Shown here: one piece after another, positions 47,348 to 56,299 of the stretch
How positions within the stretch are numbered: position 1 is the stretch's first letter
Layout: every line of letters begins with the position of its first letter
Assembly: GCF_963675905.1 (NCBI RefSeq)
Contig: NZ_OY780936.1
Span: 1,497,946-1,561,945, forward strand
Direction: 5' to 3'
DNA length: 64,000 bases
Source: an uncultured Bacteroides sp.
GTDB taxonomy: Bacteria; Bacteroidota; Bacteroidia; Bacteroidales; Bacteroidaceae
Position numbers and translations under genes: made by a program
The notes under the pieces: generated by a model
What the model was told of the DNA's origin: nothing
The model's input: only the letters and a program-made list of their open reading frames with translations
Database searches by the model: none

Positions 47348-47375
47348 TGTCTATTTTTCAATTAATATTGATTTA

Positions 47376-48356
47376 ACCCGTAGTGCATTTAGAGAAATAG
47401 CATAAAAAAAGTTGTTCATGTCGGATAAAATCCGTATATTTATCTGACTACCAATCATATAAATATCATGAAAAACTTCCTAACAAAGTACGAGAAAATT
47501 CTCGAGATATTAAAGCAATTTGAGACAAAAAGCAACTTTTTGAACCAAATTCGTTGTCCACGTTTAAGCGATATTGAATTAATCGCTTTAGATATAACGG
47601 CAGAATCTCTAAGCATTGATTCAGAATATCAGTTATTTAGGACTCTGCCAAGTCCATTAAGTTCAAAAATTGAACGCAGTGTTTATAATCGTCGAAGACG
47701 AAGATTATTTTTTGTAAAAGAGCGAATCCGCAAAGCGTTAGCGGATAAGTTGACTGGTTCTGAAAACTATTTTATCGTTGACAGTATGCCTTTGGAAATT
47801 TGCAAATTAAGTCGTTCATCAAGAACTACTATTTGTAAGGAAGACTTTTTGACAAGTCCATCCAAAGGGTATTGTGCTAGTCAGAAGTTGCATTTTTATG
47901 GTTACAAGTTACATGCTGTATGTAGTTCTACCGGTGTTTTCACCAATTTTGAACTCACACAAGCTGCTGTACATGATATTCATTTTTTGAAAAACATAAA
48001 AAACAACTTGTCTTCTTGTGTTTTGATTGGTGATAAAGGTTATTTAAGTGCTGATTACCAACTCGATTTATTTACGTCAAACCAGATAAGGTTAGAAGTA
48101 CCAATGAGAGTTAATCAACATGATTATCAGAAACAACCTTATCTTTTCAGAAAAACCAGAAAACGAATTGAAACGCTCTTTTCTCAGCTATGTGATCAAT
48201 TTATGATTCGTCGAAACTACGCTAAGTCTTTTGACGGTTATAAAACAAGAATACTATCAAAAATTACCGCTGTTACAGTTATTCAAATGATAAACAAGTC
48301 ATTAAACAGAAATATAAATAATCTAAAATCACTTGTAGTCTAAATGCACTACGGGT
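47376..48356 (+). mobile_element. Complete IS982-family insertion sequence (981 bp)
   Basis: Perfect 18-bp terminal inverted repeats bound the element: ACCCGTAGTGCATTTAGA at 47376-47393 and its exact complement at 48339-48356. They enclose one intact transposase gene. Size and single-ORF layout suit IS982. I could not see a clear target-site duplication: the flanks read TTGATTTA on the left and ATATATCT on the right. It lies between the divergent regulator and GH29 genes. Confidence 0.9.
47468..48343 (+). CDS. IS982-family transposase
   Basis: An intact 291-residue DDE transposase. The catalytic triad is readable as Asp105 (FIVDSMPLEIC), Asp189 (VLIGDKGYLSADYQ) and Glu235 (KRIETLFSQLCDQFM), the classical IS982 arrangement. 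The basic stretch RRRRR near 75-79 fits DNA binding. The stop codon lies inside the right inverted repeat, as is common. No frameshift or stop was seen, so the element may still move. Confidence 0.9.
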   Translation: MKNFLTKYEKILEILKQFETKSNFLNQIRCPRLSDIELIALDITAESLSIDSEYQLFRTLPSPLSSKIERSVYNRRRRRLFFVKERIRKALADKLTGSENYFIVDSMPLEICKLSRSSRTTICKEDFLTSPSKGYCASQKLHFYGYKLHAVCSSTGVFTNFELTQAAVHDIHFLKNIKNNLSSCVLIGDKGYLSADYQLDLFTSNQIRLEVPMRVNQHDYQKQPYLFRKTRKRIETLFSQLCDQFMIRRNYAKSFDGYKTRILSKITAVTVIQMINKSLNRNINNLKSLVV

Positions 48357-48571
48357 ATATATCTTTATTTCTTATTAAGTCACTAATAAGCAGAAATTAT
48401 ATTATTATTTATCGAAATAATGTTATTAATAGAAAATTTTGCATATCGCTAACTTATAGATAATCAGTATATGCAAGAATACAAATATCGAATTTGTATT
48501 ATAATATATCGAGATAGTATAATATTAATTGTTCGCGAATATCTACTTTTGAAAAAATAAAAAACACATTT
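48357..48571. promoter_or_regulatory. A/T-rich promoter region upstream of the second GH29
   Basis: The 215-bp interval holds no ORF. It is very A/T-rich with short inverted motifs, such as ATTATTTATCGAAATAAT near 48405-48422, and repeated ATATCG/CGATAT words. It must contain the promoter for the GH29-mutarotase operon and, before the IS982 insertion, probably that of the divergent regulator. No operator is named. Confidence 0.4.
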
Positions 48572-50212
48572 ATGAAAAACGCATTATTTATATCTTTATT
48601 TATTGCCATGTTCGGTACAACCGGCTTTGCTCAGGAGAATTTTCACCACATACAAAACACAAAAGAGCCTATGCAAACTGGTAAATTTCAGCCCACTTGG
48701 GAATCACTGAAACAATATAATGTGCCCGAATGGTATCGTAATGCCAAGTTTGGTATCTGGGCACACTGGGGACCTCAATGCCAACCGGAAGATGGTGATT
48801 GGTATGGCCGTGGAATGTATGAAGAAGGTTCACGTCAGTATAAATCACATCTTGAAAAATATGGCCATCCTTCCAAATCCGGATTCAAAGATGTTATCCA
48901 TGAATGGAAAGCTGAAAACTGGGATCCGGAAAAGCTGGTGAAATTATATAAGCGTGCTGGTGCTCAATACTTCTTTGCAATGGGTAATCATCACGATAAT
49001 TTCGATTTATGGGATAGCAAATACCATAACTGGAACTCAACCCAAATAGGCCCTAAGAAAAACATTCTTGACGGATGGGCCAAAGCTGCAAAGCACAACG
49101 GTTTACCATTCGGAGTTAGTATCCACGCCTCTCATGCATGGACATGGTACGAAACTGCTCAGGGAGCCGATAAGCAAGGTCCACTTGCCGGAGTTCCTTA
49201 TGATGGTAAACTTACTAAAGAAGATGGCAAAGGACAATGGTGGGATGGTTTAGATCCACAGGAGTTGTATGCACAGAATCATGAATTAAGTAGTAGAAAC
49301 CAGAATCCAGGTGCCATCCATTCTCAATGGGAATGGGCAGATGGTGCATCTGTTCCCAGCAAAGAATATTGTGAAAACTTCTATGACCGTACGGTCGATG
49401 TAATCAATAAGTACAATCCCGACCTGCTTTATTTCGATGACACAGCACTGCCTCTATGGCCTATCAGTGACGCCGGATTAAACATAGCTGCTCATTTCTA
49501 TAACAGCAACATAAAAAGAAACAAAGGCAAACTGAATGCCGTTATCTTCGGTAAGATTCTCACTAACGAGCAAAAAGAATGCCTTGTATGGGACGTAGAA
49601 AGAGGTGCACCTGATAAGATGCAGGAAAAGGCATGGCAAACCTGTTCATGTATAGGCGACTGGCATTACAATCGCTCTGTATATGACAACAACCGATACA
49701 AATCAGCAAAGACTGTTATCCAGATGCTTGCAGATATTGTGAGTAAGAACGGAAACTTGTTGCTTAATATTCCTGTTCGTGGTGATGGAAGTATTGATGA
49801 TAAAGAGGTTGCCGTACTTGAAGGCATTGCAAAATGGATGGATGTAAACAAAGAGTCTATTTTTGATACCCGCCCATGGAAGATCTTTGGAGAAGGGCCT
49901 GATGCTGAGAAAAAGAATCCGATGAATGCACAAGGATTCAATGAAGGTAAGAACAAATATACTGCCGAAGATATCCGCTTTACAGAGAAGAACGGAACTT
50001 TATATGCCATCGTGATGGAATGGCCGGAAAGTGGTAAAGTAGTTATTAAATCATTGGCCGCAGATTCTCCTAATTATAATAAAGAAATCAAAAAGGTACA
50101 ATTATTGGGTAGCGGAAAAGTAACTTTTACTCGTGACAACACCGGACTCATCATTACTCTTCCAAAACCTAAAATAGATAACATGGCCCTGGTTATTAAA
50201 ATAAACGGTTAA
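48572..50212 (+). CDS. GH29 alpha-L-fucosidase, second paralogue
   Basis: A 546-residue secreted enzyme (signal peptide ending TTGFAQ). It aligns with the GH29 at 15600 over the full length: KFGIWAHWGPQC, ASHAWTWYETAQGAD and LLYFDDTALPLW with candidate nucleophile Asp289. A short insert (SSRNQNPGAIHS, about 240-251) distinguishes it. Only 6 bp separate its stop from the mutarotase start, so they form an operon that couples fucose release to use. It lies on the opposite strand from the main locus, beyond the regulator. Confidence 0.91.
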   Translation: MKNALFISLFIAMFGTTGFAQENFHHIQNTKEPMQTGKFQPTWESLKQYNVPEWYRNAKFGIWAHWGPQCQPEDGDWYGRGMYEEGSRQYKSHLEKYGHPSKSGFKDVIHEWKAENWDPEKLVKLYKRAGAQYFFAMGNHHDNFDLWDSKYHNWNSTQIGPKKNILDGWAKAAKHNGLPFGVSIHASHAWTWYETAQGADKQGPLAGVPYDGKLTKEDGKGQWWDGLDPQELYAQNHELSSRNQNPGAIHSQWEWADGASVPSKEYCENFYDRTVDVINKYNPDLLYFDDTALPLWPISDAGLNIAAHFYNSNIKRNKGKLNAVIFGKILTNEQKECLVWDVERGAPDKMQEKAWQTCSCIGDWHYNRSVYDNNRYKSAKTVIQMLADIVSKNGNLLLNIPVRGDGSIDDKEVAVLEGIAKWMDVNKESIFDTRPWKIFGEGPDAEKKNPMNAQGFNEGKNKYTAEDIRFTEKNGTLYAIVMEWPESGKVVIKSLAADSPNYNKEIKKVQLLGSGKVTFTRDNTGLIITLPKPKIDNMALVIKING

Positions 50213-50218
50213 ATTGTT

Positions 50219-50611
50219 ATGGAAACAAAAGAAACTGGTTATCAGGTCAAAGAATACTTTGGTGCGGTAAAAAGATATTGCCAAACACTTGATTTAAAAA
50301 ACTCGCCCGAACTGATTGCCGAGTATGTGAAAAGACACAGCGAATCAGAATCGTGGCCGGAAATAAGAGAGGGCATCAGAGAAGTAGGCATTCTTGAGAT
50401 GGAGATATACATTCTAGGTACACGACTTTTCATGATTGTGGAAACTCCTCTCGACTTCGACTGGACTTCAGCCATGGACAAACTGGCAACCTTACCTTTA
50501 CAAGCAGAATGGGAAGAATATATGTCCATTTTCCAGGAAGCAGAACCGGGAGCTACATCGGCTCAGAAATGGAAACTGATGGATAAGATGTTTCATTTAT
50601 ATAATACTTAG
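50219..50611 (+). CDS. L-rhamnose/L-fucose mutarotase (RhaM-like)
   Basis: A 130-residue cytoplasmic protein of the RhaM/DUF718 family. YVKRHSESESWPEI carries the family His, EIYILGTRLFMIVE is the central strand pair, and the C-terminal KWKLMDKMFHL follows. These dimeric ferredoxin-like proteins interconvert the anomers of L-rhamnose or related 6-deoxy sugars. Because it follows an alpha-L-fucosidase by 6 bp, L-fucose is the likely substrate: retaining GH29 enzymes release one anomer. The sugar specificity is inferred from context only. Confidence 0.86.
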   Translation: METKETGYQVKEYFGAVKRYCQTLDLKNSPELIAEYVKRHSESESWPEIREGIREVGILEMEIYILGTRLFMIVETPLDFDWTSAMDKLATLPLQAEWEEYMSIFQEAEPGATSAQKWKLMDKMFHLYNT

Positions 50612-50656
50612 CAATAAAACTTTAAGTTCTCAATATTTATAAATTAATTATTTTTT

Positions 50657-50709
50657 AATCCTGCAATAAAAGTAGCATAACAATCTACCTTTATTGCGGG
50701 ATTTTTATT
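50657..50709 (+). terminator. Terminator of the GH29-mutarotase operon
   Basis: AATCCTGCAATAAA pairs with TTTATTGCGGGATT across a ~19-nt loop and is followed by TTTATTTT. It lies 46 bp beyond the mutarotase stop. The remaining spacer to 50902 contains nothing recognised beyond an A/T-rich leader for the next gene. Confidence 0.75.
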
Positions 50710-50902
50710 TTGTAAAACCATAAAAGGAACATTCATACCCTCCGAAAGTCGCTGTCATGTAAATATAGATATAACAGGTATAAAAACAATTAATTCAATA
50801 TGCTTTCTACAAACTACCTCTGATATATATTGTTTTATATAATGGAATATTTTGTCCGTTTCTCTCAGTCCCAATTAACTTATAACTTTAACCTTTTATA
50901 TC

Positions 50903-52287
50903 ATGAAGCCAAAAGATATTATTCGAAACTTATTTCTAATCTGGGCATTAATCACATCAACTTCTTTTTGCTATGCAAGCACTAACGGTTCAGTCTCCGG
51001 TAAAGAAATTGATAAAATTAAAACTGAAGTAAAAGACGTGGTTAATACTCTGATTACAGGATGCGAGAAAGTAAACTTTGACATAGCTACCGCTGTGTTT
51101 GACAATTCACCGGATTTCAGATATATCTTTAATGGAAACATCTTTGGATATGATGATATGCTGAAGGGGATAAACTCTATGTTTAAGACCATGATTGATC
51201 AGAAATATACTTTTCTTGATGAGAAGTATACTATTCTGGACAAATGTACAGTTCTATACACTGCAAAGGCCCAATGTACTATGAATTTTAAAGATGGACA
51301 TTCAACGGTATCTGACCCTGAAGCAATGTTCATGCTTTTTAAAAGACAGGAGATAAATGGAAAATTATTTATGCTGTAGAATCAACTGTAGATAAAACTA
51401 TTGAAAAGAAAAATGCAGAGAATCTGAATCAGATTGAGTTATTTAAACAACGTATTACAGGATTATGGAAGAGTAAAATAAACAAAGATACTATCTTTAC
51501 ATGGGATTGTAAGGCTAATGGAAATGTAATTGAAGCTGATTCATGGTACGAGTCAAATGGAAAAAGGTTTGAAGAAAACAAATCGGTAATTATCTATGAT
51601 AAGAATAGTGACAAATGTATTTGGACAAGAGTCTTTAAAAAAGGATATACCGATGCTTATGCCTGGTGGTTCTCTTCCCCTAATGTAACGGAAGCTGTAC
51701 CAGTAAGCAATATAGCTAATCCATCAAGTGCATATTTTAGGATAAGATTTGAATATCTCTCACCAAATTCACTGAAGCAGATTGTTACGGTAAACAATAA
51801 AGTAGTAGATATCTTTAATACTCAGCGCATTGATAGTGAAAAACAAAATGATCCATCTTTTGCAGAAATGAATCAACGGGAACTTTTGAAGCTATTCAGT
51901 GGTAGTTGGAAAGGCGAACTTGGCAAAGATACTTTTGAAATCTGGAATAACAAGATAACAGATAACAGTCTGGAAATTAACTTTAAGGATATTACAAAAG
52001 AAAAAGTTGTTTCAGAGGGAAGAACGTTCTTTATTTATGACAGGGATACTCACAAATTTATAGGATCTAAAATAACTAAAATGAAAGATCCTTATAGTGT
52101 TATTTTGCGGTTTACCTCAAAAAATACTGCAGAGATTATTAAGTTCAAGGATATAAACAATACACCGGATAATTGTTCAGTTCGTGTTCTGCTTGATTTT
52201 AAGACTCCGAATAAGTTAACAAAAACAATCCTCAGTGAAGATTCAGCATCAATCGTTATAAATTATAATCGTATAAATGTGAAATAA
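50903..52287 (+). pseudogene. Secreted SnoaL/NTF2-like protein with lipocalin-like repeats, broken by a frameshift
   Basis: The first frame (50903-51379) has a signal peptide ending CYASTNG and an NTF2/DUF4440-like domain, then stops early after FKRQEINGKLFML. Adding one base in CAGGAGATAAATGG (about 51348-51360) restores GDKWKIIYAVEST and an open frame to 52287, for 461 residues in all. The downstream part has two related beta-rich modules (LFKQRITGLWKSKI and LLKLFSGSWKGELG) similar to the small protein at 54931. A one-base deletion is the simplest reading, though a sequencing error cannot be excluded. The function of the intact protein is unknown. Confidence 0.75.
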
Positions 52288-52352
52288 TAGACGCTATCAA
52301 CTATATTAAAAAGGATAATCAACTCTATCACAAGATTTTTAATATAAAAAGA

Positions 52353-52393
52353 ATGTCTTCGAAGAATATTATTAAAAATATCTTCGAAGACAT
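52353..52393. terminator. Bidirectional terminator between convergent genes
   Basis: ATGTCTTCGAAGA and TCTTCGAAGACAT are perfect 13-bp inverted arms with a 15-nt A/T loop. It lies 65 bp after the plus-strand gene and 30 bp after the end of the minus-strand phosphoesterase, which fits a shared terminator. Confidence 0.7.
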
Positions 52394-52423
52394 ATTGAAA
52401 ACACCTACCAGAAAATTACCTAA

Positions 52424-53800
52424 TTACATCTTGATTGATTTTATCAGCACTGAATTATTAACACCATTATGGAAGTTGAACAATTCCACATCAACCATTA
52501 ATTTATTATTATGTTGTCGTCCAATTACAACGAAATCCATATTTCTCTTGTTTTGATTAACTGCAGGCTGGCCCGCTTTTACTTTTTCATCTGTCCATGT
52601 ACCTGAATTTGCATAAATACAAGCCTCACCATTTGTGTTGGTATATGATGTTACCATTGGCATATGTGTGTGACCAAAGATAACGATTCGCACATTCGAA
52701 TCACTATTTTTGAAATACTGCGTATTTGCTTGTTCATCAAGAAAAGATGTCTTTAAACTACCAGGTATGGCAACTTCTGCATTTGTCATCTTAGGAACAT
52801 TATTGTATGCCAAACGTTTCTCCCATGCTTGCTGACTACAACTTCCACTAAAGAGGTTCATATCAATCTTACCATCTTGTGTGTTGTAAGGCAGAACATC
52901 GTTTATAGAATATGGCTCTTTAAGATTTCCAATATTTGTTACGATAATTTTTTCATCATAATTATCTTTAACCGGAATAAGACTTGTAAGAACTGTTTTC
53001 CAACAATAATAATAGATATAGTTATTTACCTGTTCGCTATCCGAAGCAGAGCTGCGATTCACAGTTCTAGGTTGAATAATCTCTGAAGCTGCAGGATAGT
53101 TTGTTACTGAATTCACAGCAATACGAGTGAAGAAATATCCCGGAGGAAGAATAGATCCTACAGGCTCATTTTGTTTGCTATATGGATCTGGAGCACAAAA
53201 GAAATCGTAACGGTGACTATGTTCAATCGCTATCTGAGGAAAATTGTCCGGATGATACGTACCTAATCCTTGTTTTCCTGCATCACGAGCCTGATTGATA
53301 CCTGGAAATATTTCATTTACATTTTCTGCCGTAATAAGCAAATCATGATTACCTGGTACGTAAGTAACCTTTATTTTTTTATCCTGAATAATATTATTCA
53401 GTTCGTCTACAACAATTTTGTTGGATTGAGCTATTTTTCTCACAAAGTCCTTTTGAGTACCACCATTGTAAGTATCTGTTCGTGAAGGAACATACCATTC
53501 GTCGAGCATATCACCGGCAATAACTAATTCCTTGATAGTTTTTGATTCACGCACCTGGGTAAGGAATTTCTTCAATAAAGGCAAATGCTTTACACATTCA
53601 GAGTAAGTAGTGTCATTACCAAGGTGAATATCGCTAATAACAACAACTTTATCTCGTGTCAAAACCCCTCCACTTTCTGTAGTTTCATCGAATGGATTTA
53701 CAGAAGATGTTACCTCATTATTGTCACATGACGTTAATATCAACATCGACATTAACATCGCCGTAAACAGGTACGACAGAATAAATTGTTTCTTTTTCAT
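52424..53800 (-). CDS. Calcineurin-like metallophosphoesterase lipoprotein
   Basis: A 458-residue lipoprotein with lipobox ILTSC (Cys25). The metallophosphoesterase motifs are complete: VVISDIHLGND (Asp57, His59), IAGDMLDEW (Asp97), VPGNHDLL (Asn151, His152), and GHTHMP near residue 398. The fold binds two metals and hydrolyses phosphomono- or diesters. The substrate is unknown; an insert at about 220-340 is unusual in length. It stands alone: it converges with the frameshifted gene and has a 605-bp upstream gap. Confidence 0.82.
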   Translation of the reverse strand: MKKKQFILSYLFTAMLMSMLILTSCDNNEVTSSVNPFDETTESGGVLTRDKVVVISDIHLGNDTTYSECVKHLPLLKKFLTQVRESKTIKELVIAGDMLDEWYVPSRTDTYNGGTQKDFVRKIAQSNKIVVDELNNIIQDKKIKVTYVPGNHDLLITAENVNEIFPGINQARDAGKQGLGTYHPDNFPQIAIEHSHRYDFFCAPDPYSKQNEPVGSILPPGYFFTRIAVNSVTNYPAASEIIQPRTVNRSSASDSEQVNNYIYYYCWKTVLTSLIPVKDNYDEKIIVTNIGNLKEPYSINDVLPYNTQDGKIDMNLFSGSCSQQAWEKRLAYNNVPKMTNAEVAIPGSLKTSFLDEQANTQYFKNSDSNVRIVIFGHTHMPMVTSYTNTNGEACIYANSGTWTDEKVKAGQPAVNQNKRNMDFVVIGRQHNNKLMVDVELFNFHNGVNNSVLIKSIKM

Positions 53801-54040
53801 TTTTACAACTTAATGTTTTATTTGTATTATTAACAAAGACAAAAGCAAGAAAAAAACAGTTCTCAATTAAACATCTATCATTAGAGTTTCGATGTTGCAA
53901 AGATAAAGTTCAATAGATTTAATAATGTTTCAAATTCACAATATCTGATGTTTCATATCTACAATTGCATATAAAAATCTTCTGTTTTAGAATAAAAATA
54001 GTCATAAAAGAGGGAAATGATACCTAATTGTGATTACTAG

Positions 54041-54143
54041 TGCTAGACTGCTAGATCACCGCTAGATCAAAATAATTTAATCTAGCACCTCTATTAAACT
54101 GGTATGCAAACATTTAAGGCTACCCCGCTAGATTGCTAGATCA
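54041..54143. repeat. Cluster of GCTAGATCA-type short repeats in a 605-bp gap (53801-54405)
   Basis: The gap between phosphoesterase and universal stress gene holds GCTAGA five times in direct orientation (54042, 54050, 54061, 54127, 54135 regions) and once inverted (TCTAGC near 54091). Further right, ATTCACCAAT (54225-54234) and ATTGGTGAAT (54267-54276) form an inverted repeat. No ORF was seen. These may be a regulator array or a degraded repeat. Confidence 0.5.
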
Positions 54144-54405
54144 ATTTTGAATTTTTATTTTTTATGAGAGCTTTTTTTTAGTGAGGAAATGCGGATATAA
54201 ACTAAACCTCAATAACCAAAATCCATTCACCAATAATTCTCAGCCAATGCTCAATAAATAAAATTCATTGGTGAATAAATATTCAGCCTTAGATGTGGGG
54301 CTTCTCAGGAAATGCTTCGTATTTCAACCTTTCCGTACACTGATTTGTTATAATGTAGGGAATATGTATAAACCTTAAGATATCAACCACTTAAAAAACA
54401 ACAGT

Positions 54406-54870
54406 ATGGGAGCAAGGGAAATAAAAAAAGTATTGATAGCCATTGATTACGACAAAAGCGCAGAGGTAGTGGCCGAAGCTGGCTTTAACATGGCTAAGGC
54501 AATGAATGCCGAAATTACGTTACTGCACGTATTATACGAACATCCTAATTACTATGTAGGAAGTCCTGCTGTTTTCGAATTCAGAATTCAATATATTGAA
54601 AACTTTAAAGTTACCTTGCAGAAATTTCTGGATGAAACAAAAAAGCGTCTTGGCGACGAATCAATTAATACGATAATTAAGGAAGGTCAGATAGCCCAAA
54701 CCGTACTGGAAACTGCAAAAGAAATCAATGCTGATATTATTGTTTTAGGAACTCACGGCAGAAACTGGCTGGATAGTATTATTATGGGAAATGATGCGAA
54801 AGCTATTCTGAAAAAAACGATGGTACCTCTTTTCGTTGTTCCAATTAAAATGAAAGAAGAAGAACTTTAG
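54406..54870 (+). CDS. Universal stress protein (UspA family)
   Basis: A 154-residue cytoplasmic protein. It starts IKKVLIAIDYDKSAEVV, has strand ITLLHVLYEHP, and ends with the ATP-loop type pattern VLGTHGRNWLDSIIMGNDA, then VPLFVVPI. This is the single-domain UspA layout of usual length. It likely binds ATP and acts in stress or growth-arrest survival. It is monocistronic: a terminator follows at 54873. Confidence 0.92.
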   Translation: MGAREIKKVLIAIDYDKSAEVVAEAGFNMAKAMNAEITLLHVLYEHPNYYVGSPAVFEFRIQYIENFKVTLQKFLDETKKRLGDESINTIIKEGQIAQTVLETAKEINADIIVLGTHGRNWLDSIIMGNDAKAILKKTMVPLFVVPIKMKEEEL

Positions 54871-54872
54871 AA

Positions 54873-54915
54873 TAAAAAAAATCCAGTGTTGCATTACGCT
54901 GCACTGGATTTTTTT
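54873..54915. terminator. Bidirectional terminator after the universal stress gene
   Basis: AAAAAAAATCCAGTG pairs with CACTGGATTTTTTT, with a 14-nt loop and T-runs on both strands. It serves the stress gene on the plus strand and the convergent small gene (stop at 54931) on the minus strand. Confidence 0.88.
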
Positions 54916-54930
54916 GTTCTGAACGGACTT

Positions 54931-55434
54931 CTATTTCACACGCATGAACGTACGCATGGAAACTGTTTTATTGTTTATCATGTGACTTTGTATAAACATA
55001 TCACGCGATTTAAAGTCTTCCTTCCATTGCGAGTTAGTATTTTCAAGCTTTCCGTCATTACGAGCCACATACTCTATCGTTTCATTTACATTTTTAGATG
55101 TAAACCAGCTTACATAAAAAAATGTTTTTGAAGATGCTTTTACAAACTGAATACCTAATACCTTATCACTCTCTTTATCATATCCCCATACTTGTTTGCA
55201 CTGGTAGATAACTTTTCCTTTAGTAGTAGCCTTAAAGCTAACTTGCATGCCTTTTCCATAAGGGGTCATTACAAAAACTTCAGTAGTGTCTTTGTAATCG
55301 GATTTCCAGGTTCCAAAATACTGCTTTAACAACTCAACCTGATTAAGCTGAGCTTCTGTGGTTTGTGCACGCATTTCGCTGGCACCTAGCACCATGGATA
55401 AAATAATAATTGTGGTTAAAAGTAATTTCTTCAT
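54931..55434 (-). CDS. Small secreted lipocalin-like protein
   Basis: A 167-residue protein with signal peptide MKKLLLTTIIILSMVLGASE and cleavage near MRAQ. The mature part is predicted beta-rich: LLKQYFGTWKSDYKD, VFVMTPYGKGMQVSFKA, QCKQVWGYDKESDKVLG. The GTWK pattern and strand order recall lipocalin-like/DUF1579-type barrels. It resembles the repeats in the broken gene at 50903. It is probably periplasmic or outer-membrane-associated; ligand unknown. Confidence 0.65.
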   Translation of the reverse strand: MKKLLLTTIIILSMVLGASEMRAQTTEAQLNQVELLKQYFGTWKSDYKDTTEVFVMTPYGKGMQVSFKATTKGKVIYQCKQVWGYDKESDKVLGIQFVKASSKTFFYVSWFTSKNVNETIEYVARNDGKLENTNSQWKEDFKSRDMFIQSHMINNKTVSMRTFMRVK

Positions 55435-55566
55435 ATAGCTTCGTTTTTAATTTTACCTCTGTTTCATTTCTACACCTAGTAATAAACAATTGAATATCAA
55501 TAAGGTTTATAATAGAACGGCAATAATCCAAGATTCTTATATCACTGAGAAGTTATTTTAATATAA

Positions 55567-55601
55567 CAAAAAAAGGGCTAACCCCATAAAAGATTAACCC
55601 T
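55567..55601 (-). terminator. Terminator downstream of the 55633 gene
   Basis: On the minus strand AGGGTTAA pairs with TTAGCCCT (one G-U) around ATCTTTTATGGGG-like loop sequence and is followed by TTTTTTTG. It is placed 31 bp after the gene stop. Confidence 0.75.
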
Positions 55602-55632
55602 AAACTATAAAATAAGATTTTGGAAATACTAG

Positions 55633-56124
55633 TTACAAATCCTGAAACCGTCTATCGCGATGCTGTTCTATAAACTTTTTCAGGATATCTGTCTGCTCAA
55701 CCTTGTTGGCTGGTTTCTTGCAATAATCAATGAAAGATGTCAGCGTACGTCTCATAAGTTCATCATCGTCTACTTTACCTTCATTTTCAATAGCATACTT
55801 GGAATAATATGCCAGATAAATACCAAGCAGATGTGAATTGTTGCCTACAATCTGTGCCAGAGAATAATCTATATTAAATGTATAATCCGGAGTACCCGAC
55901 ATCCATTTATTGATAAATTTCTCCGCAGCATTCCTTTTAGAATCGTTTTTACTCAAAGGTGTTGTAATGAGGTATTTATCGCATTGCAGCACTACTTTCT
56001 CTGCCTTTTTATAATCAGCATTCTCATTGAGTGGAATCTCATCTAGTTTGGAGAATTTCTGTGCAAAACTTTGGTTTGCTATTATCGTAAGCAGAAGCGA
56101 TAAGAAGAATATTCTTAATTTCAT
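55633..56124 (-). CDS. Secreted hypothetical protein, paralogue of the gene at the right edge
   Basis: A 163-residue protein with a signal peptide ending QSFAQ. The mature part is helical. Recognisable patterns are KVVLQCDKYLITTPL, FINKWMSGTPDYTFNI, LLGIYLAYYSKYAIE and LTSFIDYCKK. The partial gene at 63444-64000 has the same series (LECANFILSVPL, ILFLWMTSSTDTKFDI, LFTLYIACTAKLVLD, LSMLLNYC). Function is unknown to me. It is monocistronic with its own terminator. Confidence 0.7.
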   Translation of the reverse strand: MKLRIFFLSLLLTIIANQSFAQKFSKLDEIPLNENADYKKAEKVVLQCDKYLITTPLSKNDSKRNAAEKFINKWMSGTPDYTFNIDYSLAQIVGNNSHLLGIYLAYYSKYAIENEGKVDDDELMRRTLTSFIDYCKKPANKVEQTDILKKFIEQHRDRRFQDL

Positions 56125-56241
56125 AACTTTATTATATTAGCGAATTGTTCTTTGATAATAATTTCGTGCGCAAATATAATCTATATTTTATATTCAAAGA
56201 ATGTTTCCCAACAAGAATTAAAGAAAATTCATTGTCTCATA

Positions 56242-56286
56242 AAAAAGCTCCCGACGGATTTTTATTGGAATCCTGCCGGGAGCTTG
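56242..56286 (-). terminator. Terminator of the LacI-linked sugar operon
   Basis: AAGCTCCCG pairs with CGGGAGCTT over a loop of about 22 nt and is followed on the minus strand by TTTTTATG. It lies 14 bp beyond the epimerase stop, closing the five-gene operon. Confidence 0.85.
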
Positions 56287-56299
56287 ACTGAGATACAGT

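Noticed and set aside
47368-48364. Target-site duplication of the IS982 element
   Set aside because: The bases on both sides (TTGATTTA and ATATATCT) do not match over 5-9 positions, so none is claimed.
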